A stretch of 39,335 bases of DNA from Pseudomonadota bacterium (GTDB lineage: Bacteria > Pseudomonadota > Alphaproteobacteria > Rhizobiales > Xanthobacteraceae): positions 1 to 39,335 of the forward strand of contig JAEXHR010000316.1 in the NCBI GenBank assembly GCA_023449855.1, given 5' to 3'. Each line of letters begins with the position of its first letter. The stretch's first letter is position 1. Under the pieces are notes generated by a model, which saw only the letters and a list, made by a program, of their open reading frames with translations, did not search any database and was not told where the DNA came from. This document shows, piece by piece, positions 7,482 through 16,338 of the stretch. The position numbers and the translations under genes were made by a program.

Positions 7482-8798
7482 TCAGCCGACCTCGTACCAG
7501 CGCATGAGGCGCGGGGCGGCCCAGTCGGTGGTGAAGGATTCGATCAGCCAGCGGCCGGGATTGTGGGCGACAAAAGCGATGCGCTGGGTCTGGCCGGGGT
7601 CGAGGGCCAGCGTGTCCAGCCAGAACGGCTTCCAGCCGTCGTCGAGTTTGTCGAGTAGCCGGAAATGGTGGCCGTGCATCTGCAGGACCGCGGGACCCGC
7701 GGCCTTGTTGGTCAGCGTGAGAACCACGGGTTTGCCGGGCTTGGCCTTGAAGGCCGGCGCCGTGGAGGGGGCGAGATCGAGCGGCTTGATCCAGCCGGCG
7801 TCGGGCGCGCCGAGGGCGAGGTCGGAGCGCATCGCGCTCTTGAGATCGATCTGGGCCGGCAGTCCGTTGGACGGCAGCGGAGGCGCGGCAGCCAGCGGCG
7901 CGGCGCGCAGCGCGGGGTCCTTCAGGGTGACGATCTGGCCGATGCGGCGGATGTCCTTGCCGTCATGAAGCAGGATCGCCGTGACGGTCCCGGCCGGTTT
8001 CACCGTGTCGAGGAAAACGTCGATGCGGGTGCCGGGCGCCAGCACGACCTGATTGTTGCGCGCCGGGAACGGCTCGGCGGGCTGGCCGTCGATGGCCATC
8101 ACGCGAACGTCCTGATCTTCGAATTTTAGAGCAACGACAGAGCGTTGGCAGCCATTGATGAGGCGGAGCCTGAGCCGCTCATTGGTCTTGACCGGAATGT
8201 CATGGATCGCCTTCCGGTTGGCGAGGAACATCGCTGCGGCGTCCTTCGGGTCGACGCCCGGCGCCAGCAGCTTGCCATCCGGCGCGATGCGGAAATCCTC
8301 GATCAGCAGCACCTCGTCACGGTCGACTTCGACCGGATCGGTTTCCTGCACCACCATGCTGCGGACCTGGGACGGCAACGGCGCACCGTCGCCGAGCAGC
8401 CGCACGTCCACATAGGTGGTGCCGGCGCTGCGCATCTGCAGTTTGAACGCGTCCCTGGCTCCGGTGGCGACCGGCTTGCGGTCGAGCAGCGGCGCGATGC
8501 CCGAGACGGCGTTGATGCCGCGGCAATTCAGTACGATAGGGTTGGGAAGCTGATTGACGATCTGAACGTCGATTTCGTCGCCGCGATTGAAACGCAGCGG
8601 CCCCTTCTGGGCGCTATGCAGGGTTCCGGCTTCGGAACTGGTTCCGGGGCGAACGATCAGCGGGCCGGGTTTTGCTTGCAATTCCAGCGCAGTAACGGCC
8701 TGGGCGATTGTCGCTTGCGGCAGCAGCGGAGCGATCAGGGCACCGCCGGCGCTTGCCAGCAGGGTACGACGGGTGAGGGCGAGAGGGCTGTTCGTCAT
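7482..8798 (-). CDS. Tat-exported multicopper-oxidase-fold protein with lost copper ligands
   Basis: 438 aa. The N-terminus has a twin-arginine type signal (TRRTLLASAGG, Arg10-Arg11, then a hydrophobic stretch to about 33), so it should fold in the cytoplasm and be exported. Three cupredoxin domains follow, as in SufI/FtsP and CueO. The copper motifs are mostly gone: motif 1 reads LNCRGI instead of HWHG, and motif 2 (around 125-132) has no His pair. Motif 3 keeps only MHGHHF (374-379), without the preceding HPxH. Motif 4 is ESFTTDW (420-426) instead of HCHxxxH, so the type-1 Cys is missing. Like FtsP it is probably structural rather than an oxidase. Start at 8798 chosen because the Tat signal begins there. 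Confidence 0.85.
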   Translation of the reverse strand: MTNSPLALTRRTLLASAGGALIAPLLPQATIAQAVTALELQAKPGPLIVRPGTSSEAGTLHSAQKGPLRFNRGDEIDVQIVNQLPNPIVLNCRGINAVSGIAPLLDRKPVATGARDAFKLQMRSAGTTYVDVRLLGDGAPLPSQVRSMVVQETDPVEVDRDEVLLIEDFRIAPDGKLLAPGVDPKDAAAMFLANRKAIHDIPVKTNERLRLRLINGCQRSVVALKFEDQDVRVMAIDGQPAEPFPARNNQVVLAPGTRIDVFLDTVKPAGTVTAILLHDGKDIRRIGQIVTLKDPALRAAPLAAAPPLPSNGLPAQIDLKSAMRSDLALGAPDAGWIKPLDLAPSTAPAFKAKPGKPVVLTLTNKAAGPAVLQMHGHHFRLLDKLDDGWKPFWLDTLALDPGQTQRIAFVAHNPGRWLIESFTTDWAAPRLMRWYEVG

Positions 8799-8948
8799 GC
8801 GGAAATTCCGACCATTTCCGGGCGCGAATGTCCAGTTGCCGCGGCTGCGGCAAGTGGCCTCCCATCGGCCCATTTTTTTGCTGCGAATTGTCGTCTGCGT
8901 GTTATAAGCCCGCCGCTCGCGACATCGCGGCCGGACATGATGTTTTCT

Positions 8949-9033
<85 letters not shown>

Positions 9034-9202
9034 AGCGCAGGTTGCGTTTGACCATGATGATTTCCGGATTCGTGTCCGCGAGGGTTTTGCCTCCGCGAAG
9101 GCGGATCGGCACTACCATCGGCGCAGGCTTTCCGGTCGCGCGTCGGACCAATTTGACACAGTTCGGCCGATGGCCGGACGAAGCGGGAAGAAGATTGACG
9201 CC

Positions 9203-10558
9203 ATGCAGGTGAATGAGACCCTCTCCGAGGGATTGAAGCGCGAATTCCAGATCAGCGTTCCGGCTGCCGACATCGAAGCCAAGGTCGATGCGCGCCTCGA
9301 GGACCTGAAGGGCAAGGTCAAGCTCAACGGCTTCCGCCCGGGCAAGGTGCCGGCCGGCCATCTGAAGCGCCTCTATGGCCGCTCGGTCGCCGCCGAGACC
9401 GTGGACGAGCTGATCCGCACCACCAACACCCAGATCTTCACCGAGCGTAACCTCAAGCTCGCCACTGAGCCGAAGATCACCATGCCGACCGAAGAGAAGG
9501 AAGTCGAAGACATCCTCTCCGGCAAGGCCGACCTGAAATACTCGGTCGCCGTCGAGATCGTGCCGCCGATCGAACTCGCCGACTTCAAGAGCTTCGAAGT
9601 CGAGAAGCCGGTCGCCGACGTCAGCGACGCCGATGTGGACGAGTCGATCAAGCGCGTTGCCGACGCCAATCGTGCGTTCAACGAAAAGGCTGAAGGCGCC
9701 AAGGCCGAGTCGGGCGACCGCGTGGTCGTCAACTTCAAGGGCACCATCGATGGCGTCGCGTTCGAAGGCGGCACCGGCGAGGACATCCCGGTCCAGATCG
9801 GCTCCAACACGTTCATCCCGGGCTTCGAGGACCAGCTCGTCGGCATCGCCGTCGGCGAGACCCGCACCCTCAAGGTCACGTTCCCGACCAACTATGCCAG
9901 CGACACGCTGGCCGGTAAGGCTGCGGAATTCGAAACCACCGCGACCAAGGTGGAATCGCCGGTCGATACCGTGATCGACGACGAGTTCGCCAAGTCGCTC
10001 GGCCTCGAGTCGCTCGACAAGCTGAAGGAAGCCGCGCGCGAGCGTCTGGTTGCCGAATTCGCCGGCGCGACCCGCCAGCGCGTCAAGCGCCATCTGCTCG
10101 ACCGTCTCGACGAGACCCACAAGTTCGATGCTCCGCCGTCGCTGATCGACGAAGAGTTCAAGCTGATGTGGAATTCGATCCAGCAGGAGATGGCGTCCTC
10201 GGGCAAGACCTTCGCCGACGAGAACACGACGGAAGAAGCCGCGCAGGAAGAGTATCGCAAGATCGCTGACCGCCGCGTGCGTCTCGGTCTCGTGCTCTCG
10301 GAGATCGGCGAGAAGAACAAGATCAGCGTCACCGACGACGAGATCAGCCGCGCCGTGATCGAGCGTGCCCGCTCGATGCCGGGCCGCGAGAAGGAAGTCT
10401 GGGACTTCTACCGCAACAACCCGCAGGCGCTCGCCCAGCTGCGCGCGCCGATCTACGAGGACAAGGTCGTCGACTTCATCCTCGAACTCGCCAAGGTCAC
10501 CGAGAAGAAGGTGTCCAAGGAAGACCTGTACAAGGACGAAGACGAGAAGGCGGCGTAA
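9203..10558 (+). CDS. tig: trigger factor, ribosome-associated chaperone and prolyl isomerase
   Basis: 451 aa, normal length. The N-terminal ribosome-binding domain carries the L23-docking signature GFRPGKVP (43-50). The central FKBP-type PPIase domain (about 160-250) contains GDRVVVNFKGTIDGVAF and IPGFEDQLVG. The C-terminal chaperone arms (about 260-430) end in a Lys/Glu-rich tail. ATG 9203 is the family start, with GGGAAG upstream; the open frame that continues back overlaps the tRNA-Leu and is not coding. First gene of the conserved tig-clpP-clpX-lon order. Confidence 0.97.
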   Translation: MQVNETLSEGLKREFQISVPAADIEAKVDARLEDLKGKVKLNGFRPGKVPAGHLKRLYGRSVAAETVDELIRTTNTQIFTERNLKLATEPKITMPTEEKEVEDILSGKADLKYSVAVEIVPPIELADFKSFEVEKPVADVSDADVDESIKRVADANRAFNEKAEGAKAESGDRVVVNFKGTIDGVAFEGGTGEDIPVQIGSNTFIPGFEDQLVGIAVGETRTLKVTFPTNYASDTLAGKAAEFETTATKVESPVDTVIDDEFAKSLGLESLDKLKEAARERLVAEFAGATRQRVKRHLLDRLDETHKFDAPPSLIDEEFKLMWNSIQQEMASSGKTFADENTTEEAAQEEYRKIADRRVRLGLVLSEIGEKNKISVTDDEISRAVIERARSMPGREKEVWDFYRNNPQALAQLRAPIYEDKVVDFILELAKVTEKKVSKEDLYKDEDEKAA

Positions 10559-10569
10559 GCCTTCTCTGC

Positions 10570-10683
10570 CCCTCATGGTGAGGAGGCGCGCAAGCGCCGT
10601 CTCGAACCATGAGATGGCCGGGCTCCGAGCTTCGCCGCCATCCTTCGAGACGCACGCCTTAGGCGCGCTCCTCAGGATGAGGG
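10570..10683. repeat. large inverted intergenic repeat (Bradyrhizobium-type)
   Basis: The two halves, each about 45 bp, are imperfect inverted copies. The left begins CCCTCATGGTGAGGAG; the reverse of the right end begins CCCTCATCCTGAGGAG. Each half contains an internal GCGC-type hairpin and a GTCTCGAA block. The same right arm occurs at bases 1-20. Confidence 0.75.
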
Positions 10684-10709
10684 CGGAGTAGGAGTAGCGA
10701 GTGAGCGGT

Positions 10710-10723
10710 TTAGAACGTTCTAA
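10710..10723. promoter_or_regulatory. 14-bp perfect palindrome, possible operator
   Basis: TTAGAACGTTCTAA, directly upstream of the tig terminator and about 150 bp before the clpP promoter. It is perfectly symmetric and AT-rich at the edges, as a dimeric regulator site would be. No known consensus assigned. Confidence 0.3.
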
Positions 10724-10725
10724 TC

Positions 10726-10760
10726 AAAACGCCGGTTGGTGCCCCCAGCCGGCGTTTTCT
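10726..10760 (+). terminator. Rho-independent terminator of tig
   Basis: Stem AAAACGCCGGTTGG with CCAGCCGGCGTTTT (one T:G pair), loop TGCCC, followed by CT. The T-run is part of the stem. It separates tig from the clpP promoter. Confidence 0.8.
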
Positions 10761-10866
10761 CATTAAGGATACCGTTCGAATCAGTTCCGAACTGTGCTGC
10801 ATCGCTTTGCCGTGGGCGCCAGAATCGGCTTGAACTGAGGGGCAGGGCGATGATCTGGCCGATGGT

Positions 10867-10892
10867 CTTGTTGTCGCCCGATTGCCCCATAT
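10867..10892 (+). promoter_or_regulatory. RpoH (sigma-32) type promoter of clpP
   Basis: CTTGTTG, 11-nt spacer, CCCCATAT. This matches the heat-shock consensus CTTGAAA-N11-16-CCCCATNT very well, especially in the -10 element. Transcription would start near 10900, about 75 nt before the clpP start codon. Confidence 0.65.
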
Positions 10893-10974
10893 CTGTGGGC
10901 TCTTATCTGACTTCCTGCATCACGGGACATTCGCGCATTCCCGCGGCCTGTCTCCTCCAACCCTTTGGTGCTTC

Positions 10975-11610
10975 ATGCGCGATCCGATCGAAACCTACAT
11001 GAACCTCGTTCCGATGGTGGTCGAGCAGACCAACCGCGGCGAGCGTGCCTATGACATCTTTTCGCGCCTGCTGAAGGAGCGCATCATCTTCGTGACCGGT
11101 CCGGTGGAAGACGGCATGGCGACGCTGATCGTCGCGCAGTTGCTGTTCCTCGAAGCGGAAAATCCGAAGAAGGAAATCTCGATGTACATCAACTCGCCGG
11201 GCGGCGTGGTGACGTCGGGCCTGTCGATCTACGATACGATGCAGTTCATCCGTCCGCCGGTCTCCACGCTCTGCACCGGTCAGGCCGCGTCGATGGGCTC
11301 GCTGCTGCTGACGGCCGGCGCCAAGGACATGCGCTTCGCGCTGCCGAACGCCCGCGTCATGGTTCACCAGCCGTCGGGCGGCTTCCAGGGCCAGGTCACC
11401 GACATCCTGATCCAGGCGAAGGAAGTCGAGAGCCTGAAGCGTCGTCTCAACGAGATCTATGTGAAGCACACCGGCCGCCCCTATGAAGATATCCACAACG
11501 CGCTCGAGCGCGATAACTTCATGACGGCCGATCAGGCGAAGGATTTCGGTCTGATCGACAAGGTGATCGACAAGCGCGCCGAAGAGGCGACAGCGGCCAA
11601 ACCCGTCTAA
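10975..11610 (+). CDS. clpP: ATP-dependent Clp protease proteolytic subunit
   Basis: 211 aa serine peptidase that forms the tetradecameric chamber working with ClpX or ClpA. The catalytic triad is intact: Ser106 (GQAASMGS), His131 (VHQPSGG) and Asp180 (LERD). ATG 10975 (MRDPIETYMNLVP) is the usual start in this group; the short N-terminal propeptide would be cleaved before MNLVPMVVEQ or nearby. Followed by clpX in the same direction but 450 bp away, so probably separately promoted. Confidence 0.98.
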   Translation: MRDPIETYMNLVPMVVEQTNRGERAYDIFSRLLKERIIFVTGPVEDGMATLIVAQLLFLEAENPKKEISMYINSPGGVVTSGLSIYDTMQFIRPPVSTLCTGQAASMGSLLLTAGAKDMRFALPNARVMVHQPSGGFQGQVTDILIQAKEVESLKRRLNEIYVKHTGRPYEDIHNALERDNFMTADQAKDFGLIDKVIDKRAEEATAAKPV

Positions 11611-12060
11611 GCGGAACAGGTCGGCAACATCAGATATGCCGGATCGCGCAAGCGCGGTCCGGTACAGCCTCCGAGATACGAGACAACCGATTTCAGAATG
11701 TCCCTTATCGGTACTCTGTGCCGATGCCCGGACACGAGAGTTCCGCTTTCGTCCACACCGGGCACCCGTTATTCGCGCAACAGGCTCCGAATTGCCCGGA
11801 GCACTCGCGCGGCGCGCTCAAATCGCGTAATCGTCATAATGGGTGAACGCTGTGCCGATTAGCGAATTCTTGAACATCGGCTGCCAGCATGGTTCGCTAG
11901 TGCGGATCGTCTAGTATCGCGGAGATTCGATTTGGCCGCGGATTCGCGCGGCGATTTGGAACAAGGTCTTTTTTGGTACGGGAATTGCTCTATCTACGGG
12001 AAGTGACCCGAAACGGAGCGGACCGATCGAACGAAGATCGAACGGCGGACGGAGATAGGA
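11611..12060. other. 450-bp clpP-clpX intergenic region
   Basis: A hairpin lies about 30 bp after clpP at 11639-11662 (CCGGATCGCGC pairing with GCGCGGTCCGG, one T:G pair). It has no T-run, so it is a doubtful terminator. The rest shows no convincing ORF. clpX must have its promoter here, but I could not single out a clear -35/-10. Confidence 0.5.
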
Positions 12061-13335
12061 ATGAGTAAGGTCGGTACCAGCGACTCCAAGAACACGCTGT
12101 ATTGTTCGTTCTGCGGCAAGAGCCAGCATGAAGTTCGCAAACTGATCGCGGGTCCTACCGTATTCATCTGCGACGAATGCGTCGAACTGTGCATGGACAT
12201 CATCCGCGAGGAGAACAAGTCCTCGCTGGTCAAGTCGCGTGACGGTATTCCGACCCCGAAGGAAATCTGCAAGGTGCTGGATGACTATGTCATCGGTCAG
12301 TTCCACGCGAAGAAGGTTCTCTCGGTCGCGGTGCATAACCACTACAAGCGCCTCAACCATCAGACCAAGCACAACGACGTCGAACTCGCGAAGTCGAACA
12401 TCCTGCTGATCGGCCCCACCGGTTCGGGCAAGACGCTGCTCGCGCAGACGCTCGCTCGTATTCTGGATGTGCCGTTCACGATGGCCGATGCGACGACGCT
12501 GACCGAAGCCGGTTACGTCGGCGAGGACGTCGAGAACATCATCCTCAAGCTGCTGCAGGCGGCAGACTACAATGTCGAGCGTGCGCAGCGCGGCATCGTC
12601 TATATCGATGAAATCGACAAGATCTCGCGCAAGTCGGACAATCCGTCGATCACCCGCGACGTGTCGGGCGAGGGCGTGCAGCAGGCGCTGCTGAAGATCA
12701 TGGAAGGCACCGTTGCCTCCGTGCCTCCGCAGGGCGGCCGCAAGCATCCGCAGCAGGAATTCCTGCAAGTGGATACGACGAACATCCTGTTCATCTGCGG
12801 TGGCGCCTTCGCCGGCCTAGAAAAGATCATTTCGGGACGTGGGCGTACCACCTCGATCGGCTTTGCCGCGCAGGTGCTCGCGCCGGAAGATCGCCGCACC
12901 GGTGAAATCTTCCGTCACGTCGAGCCCGAGGATCTGCTGAAGTACGGCCTGATCCCGGAATTCGTCGGTCGTCTGCCCGTCGTCGCGACGCTGGAAGACC
13001 TCGACGAGGCTTCGCTGAAGAAGATCCTGGTCGAGCCGAAGAACGCGCTGGTGAAGCAGTATCAGCGTCTGTTCGAAATGGAGAACATCGAGCTCACCTT
13101 CGCCGACGAGGCGCTGGGTGCGGTGGCCCGCAAGGCCATCGAGCGCAAGACGGGCGCCCGCGGCCTGCGGTCGATCCTCGAAGCGATCCTGCTTGAAACC
13201 ATGTTCGATCTGCCCGGTCTGGAAGGTGTCGAGGAAGTCGTCATCTCCAAGGAAGTCGTGGATGGGACGGCACGCCCGCTCTACATCTATGCCGACCGCT
13301 CCGACCGCGCCGCGGAGACCAGCGCCAGCGCCTGA
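12061..13335 (+). CDS. clpX: Clp protease ATP-binding subunit ClpX
   Basis: 424 aa AAA+ unfoldase that recognises substrates and feeds ClpP; in this bacterial class it also drives cell-cycle proteolysis. The N-terminal zinc-binding domain uses Cys15, Cys18, Cys37 and Cys40. Walker A is GPTGSGKT (118-125). The pore loop GYVGED, Walker B VYIDEIDK, the ClpP-contacting loop with IGF (TTSIGFAAQ) and sensor-2 GARGLRS are all present. Confidence 0.98.
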   Translation: MSKVGTSDSKNTLYCSFCGKSQHEVRKLIAGPTVFICDECVELCMDIIREENKSSLVKSRDGIPTPKEICKVLDDYVIGQFHAKKVLSVAVHNHYKRLNHQTKHNDVELAKSNILLIGPTGSGKTLLAQTLARILDVPFTMADATTLTEAGYVGEDVENIILKLLQAADYNVERAQRGIVYIDEIDKISRKSDNPSITRDVSGEGVQQALLKIMEGTVASVPPQGGRKHPQQEFLQVDTTNILFICGGAFAGLEKIISGRGRTTSIGFAAQVLAPEDRRTGEIFRHVEPEDLLKYGLIPEFVGRLPVVATLEDLDEASLKKILVEPKNALVKQYQRLFEMENIELTFADEALGAVARKAIERKTGARGLRSILEAILLETMFDLPGLEGVEEVVISKEVVDGTARPLYIYADRSDRAAETSASA

Positions 13336-13361
13336 TCGGCTTGTGCCTCGATAAAATTGCG

Positions 13362-13396
13362 AAACGGCTGCCGAGCGATCGGCAGCCGTTTTTCTT
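13362..13396 (+). terminator. Rho-independent terminator of clpX
   Basis: Perfect 13-bp stem AAACGGCTGCCGA/TCGGCAGCCGTTT with loop GCGA and a following TT-C-TTT tract, 27 bp after clpX. Confidence 0.9.
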
Positions 13397-13444
13397 TGAG
13401 TGGTCCGGTCGCGAAGCGTGAGCGCTTCCGTGCAGGATCGTTGC

Positions 13445-14632
13445 TCAGCGCGAGCAGATCTCGCGCAGCAACCCATCCCAGCGGTCGGCGATGGCTGTCC
13501 ATTGGAAACGGGGCGAGGCCGCGAGGGTGGCCGCTTGCCCGGCCATGCGCGATCGGTGTGTTTCATCGCGATACAGCCGCTGAAGAGCCGATGCGACGCT
13601 GTCGGCCGTGACGGAAATCTCGCAGGTGTAGCCGTGCTGGCTGGTCTGCTCGGACGCGGGCTCCAGCAGCTCGCCGTGATCTTTCCAGAGCTCGCCGCAA
13701 ATCCATGCACCAGGGACGATCTGTGCCGCGCCGGTTGCGGCATGCTCGAAACCGATCATGCCCCATCCCTCGCTCGATGCGGTGTTGAGGCCGACATCGC
13801 AGGCATTGTAGAGCCGGTTGAGAGATGCGTCGTCCAGACGTGGATGCGCGCCATCCTCGCTCGATGCCAGTACGACGCGGCTGGCGATGCCGAGCGCCGA
13901 AGCCAGTTGCCGAAGTTCGCCGCCGGGATCGCCCATATGCAGATAGAGGCGGACATTCGGCGGCTTGTCTTCGGCGAAGCGCGCAAAACCTTGCAGCGTG
14001 AGATCGATCCGCTTGCGTGGCTCGTTCTTGTTGGCGTTGAGCACGACGAATGCGTCGTCGCCGAGATCGTGCAGGCCGGGGATGGTCCGGCGGAGCGCAG
14101 CGCGATCGCCGAGAGGATGGAAGATGGTCGCGTCGAATCCATGCGGGATCGTCGCCAGCGTCGGCATACGATCGATGAGGCCGAGGCGCATGGATTCGGC
14201 AAGGCATGCGGCGAGGTGTTGCTTCACGCCGTCGGACAGGATGACGAGACAATCTAGCCAGGCCAGTCGTGCGACCAGCCGCGGGTCGGTGACCGGGCCG
14301 AGCAGCGGGCATTGCGCAACGAGACGCGGGCGCCGCGATCCGAGCCGGTCGATCAGCGGCGCATAGCGCGGCAGGTTGGCAAAGCTGTTGAAGATGAAGA
14401 TGGCGTCCGGATCGAAGTCGGCAACGATCGGTGCGATCTGTTCGACACCATAGCGGTCGGCGATATCCCGGTTCGGCAGGACGGGCCAGCCGGCATCGAC
14501 GGGAACGCCGCGGTGGTTCGGTGCGAATTGCCGGACCGTCCAGCGCCGGCCCAGCGGCTTGAGCGTTTCCCGGACGACGCGTGCGTAACTGCTCTGATCG
14601 AGCGCGGGGCCGATGGCCAGCAGCCGGGGCAA
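13445..14632 (-). CDS. GT4-type glycosyltransferase
   Basis: About 395 aa with two Rossmann-like halves. The C-terminal half (from about residue 195) is a typical GT-B, GT4-like domain: FVVLNANKNEPRKRIDLTL, then NRLYNACDVGLNTASSEGWG and the E-x7-E type donor-binding region at GFEHAATG. It should transfer a sugar from a nucleotide donor; the acceptor is unknown. The frame is open far back into the MACPF gene, but that part is a shadow. No ATG or GTG lies near the natural N-terminus. TTG 14632 (PRLLAIGPALDQ) fits best; a CTG at 14677 overlapping the MACPF stop (CTGA) is the alternative. Likely co-transcribed with the MACPF gene. Confidence 0.85.
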   Translation of the reverse strand: MPRLLAIGPALDQSSYARVVRETLKPLGRRWTVRQFAPNHRGVPVDAGWPVLPNRDIADRYGVEQIAPIVADFDPDAIFIFNSFANLPRYAPLIDRLGSRRPRLVAQCPLLGPVTDPRLVARLAWLDCLVILSDGVKQHLAACLAESMRLGLIDRMPTLATIPHGFDATIFHPLGDRAALRRTIPGLHDLGDDAFVVLNANKNEPRKRIDLTLQGFARFAEDKPPNVRLYLHMGDPGGELRQLASALGIASRVVLASSEDGAHPRLDDASLNRLYNACDVGLNTASSEGWGMIGFEHAATGAAQIVPGAWICGELWKDHGELLEPASEQTSQHGYTCEISVTADSVASALQRLYRDETHRSRMAGQAATLAASPRFQWTAIADRWDGLLREICSR

Positions 14633-14673
14633 GCCCGGCTGCTGAACCGTATCGTGGGTGGGGCCCGGGATGA

Positions 14674-16194
14674 TCAGGGCTCGTAGGGTGTCGGCAGGAA
14701 GCCGCCTGTGCCCGGTAACAGCAGGGTGTTCAGCGATACTTCGGGTGTCGTCGGGAAGCCCGGATAGAAACCGCCGAACCCTTCGCAGCCGACGATCGAG
14801 GCGCCGGCACCGATCAGCGCATAGACCGCGGATCCCGGGCCGCTGGAGCAGGCGTGGTTGGGCGTCGTCATCCATTTGTCGAGCAGCGGGCCGCTGCCGA
14901 AGCTTTTCAGGATCGCATAGAGCTCCGCGTTCGGATTGCAGGCTTCGTCGAGATTGGATGTGGCCGTCACCAGCATATATTCGCTCGACCCCACATAGGG
15001 GCTGAGGTCGGACGACATCACGTTCAGCGTATTGTCCGGCCATTGCGGGTTGTTGAAGTCGAACTGATAGATCGTGTTCAGCTTCACGGCGAGGGTCTTG
15101 CGGTCGAGCACGACGAGCTGCCAGGCCTGCGCGTTCGCCGCCGGGTAACCGCCTTGTGGGATCATCGGCTTGCCATTGACCACGATCACCGCGAGACCGT
15201 TTTTCCTGGCCAGCACCGACACGCGGTTGTTGCCATAGGCGTAATAGGCCTCGCGTAGCGCCTGATACTGCTGACCCGAGAACAGATTCCAGATTGGTGT
15301 CAGCGCGAATTTGCAGCGCGACGGATCGGTGGTGACCGCCTCTTTCCATTGCTGGAAATTGCCGTTCCGATCGAAGGTGCCGGATGCCGGGTTGACCCAG
15401 TCGATCACGTTGCTGGTCGCCGGCACCGTCATCGCATGCGATTGCCGGTAGCTGGTCCAGTTCGCGGCCGTGCCGCCCCAGTGTGCGCTGGCCTCCGCGG
15501 AGGTTTTGCTGATCAGGCCTTGATATTCGGCGCTGGCGCTGACGCTGATCGCCGTCGAACTGTAATGCGACGAACGCGACACGGCGTAATAGTAATAGAG
15601 CGCCCCGCCGGCGGTGACCGTGCTGATGAAATGCGTGCCGAATTTGGTGAAGAAGCGATAGAAGGCCAGCACGTTGTCTTCGTTGCCGGCATCGAAGCTC
15701 TTCGGCAGGTGCGCCCAGTCGCCGTCGTCCTTCACGTCGTCGCGCACGATAGCGAGGCTGTAGTCGATGTTGATGTGCCAGGCGACGAAGTCCGCCTCCA
15801 CCAGTGCCCAGCTGTAGCTGCTCTGGTCCTGCTGCGCGGTGTCGTAGGTGCTGTTGAAGCTGGCGCTGAAGGCGCCGATGCTGCCGGACACCGATGCGGA
15901 GCTCTGGAAATAGGACGTGAAAGCGCTGCTGGTGGCGAAGGTGGAGGAGGTGGCGCTCGAACTGGAGCCGCCCGGCTGCGAGATGTTGGCGGGAAGCTGA
16001 TAGACGGTACCCGACCGCGACTTCCAGGCCGACGGCTCGCCGAGATTGAACAAGGGTCTCAGCGCATTGTCGAAAGAGTAGTCGCCGAAAATGTTGAAGC
16101 CGTAGCCGATGATCTCGGCTCCGGGCACGAGGTTGGCGATCGCCTCAGCCTCGGGATTCGGCTGGACGCCTTTGGGATAGGACGGGACAGACAT
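14674..16194 (-). CDS. MACPF (membrane attack complex/perforin) domain protein
   Basis: 506 aa. The MACPF signature is present: FGTHF at 185-189 followed by GG at 196-197 (family pattern Y/W-G-T/S-H-F/Y-x6-GG). Ser/Thr/Ala-rich amphipathic stretches flank it (about 77-128 and 205-240), where MACPF proteins keep their membrane-inserting hairpins. The C-terminal part (about 345-480; WQLVVLDRKTLAVKLNTIYQ) resembles the ILEI/FAM3-type domain, an inference from pattern only. No signal peptide is seen. ATG 16194 is preceded by GGAGG at 6 nt. Bacterial MACPF proteins are known in few contexts (toxins, or of unknown role). A glycosyltransferase follows directly. Confidence 0.85.
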   Translation of the reverse strand: MSVPSYPKGVQPNPEAEAIANLVPGAEIIGYGFNIFGDYSFDNALRPLFNLGEPSAWKSRSGTVYQLPANISQPGGSSSSATSSTFATSSAFTSYFQSSASVSGSIGAFSASFNSTYDTAQQDQSSYSWALVEADFVAWHINIDYSLAIVRDDVKDDGDWAHLPKSFDAGNEDNVLAFYRFFTKFGTHFISTVTAGGALYYYYAVSRSSHYSSTAISVSASAEYQGLISKTSAEASAHWGGTAANWTSYRQSHAMTVPATSNVIDWVNPASGTFDRNGNFQQWKEAVTTDPSRCKFALTPIWNLFSGQQYQALREAYYAYGNNRVSVLARKNGLAVIVVNGKPMIPQGGYPAANAQAWQLVVLDRKTLAVKLNTIYQFDFNNPQWPDNTLNVMSSDLSPYVGSSEYMLVTATSNLDEACNPNAELYAILKSFGSGPLLDKWMTTPNHACSSGPGSAVYALIGAGASIVGCEGFGGFYPGFPTTPEVSLNTLLLPGTGGFLPTPYEP

Positions 16195-16322
16195 GGATGC
16201 CTCCACACGCGGACGCGGGACGCCCTCCCACGGAGCGTGCTGCCGGGCCGGAAGCTGGAACCGATCACGACTTTTCTCAACCTTCAAATGAATTATTTCT
16301 GATATGACTACTTTGGGGTGAA

Positions 16323-16338
16323 TTCAGAATTTTCTGAA
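16323..16338. promoter_or_regulatory. inverted repeat, possible operator of the MACPF gene
   Basis: TTCAGAA-TT-TTCTGAA, perfect 7-bp arms, in the AT-rich segment about 130 bp upstream of the MACPF start codon. It looks like a dimer binding site; the regulator is unknown. Confidence 0.35.

Larger units (their letters stand above)
10559..10974. other. 416-bp tig-clpP intergenic region
   Basis: Holds, in order, the large inverted repeat (10570-10683), a 14-bp perfect palindrome, the tig terminator and a heat-shock-type promoter for clpP. No coding sequence seen. Confidence 0.7.

Noticed and set aside
13445..15349. One 634-aa reading frame covering the glycosyltransferase and half of the MACPF gene
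   Set aside because: The first about 240 codons are Arg/Gln-rich shadow of the MACPF frame, without protein-like pattern; only the part from about 14632 downstream matches a glycosyltransferase.
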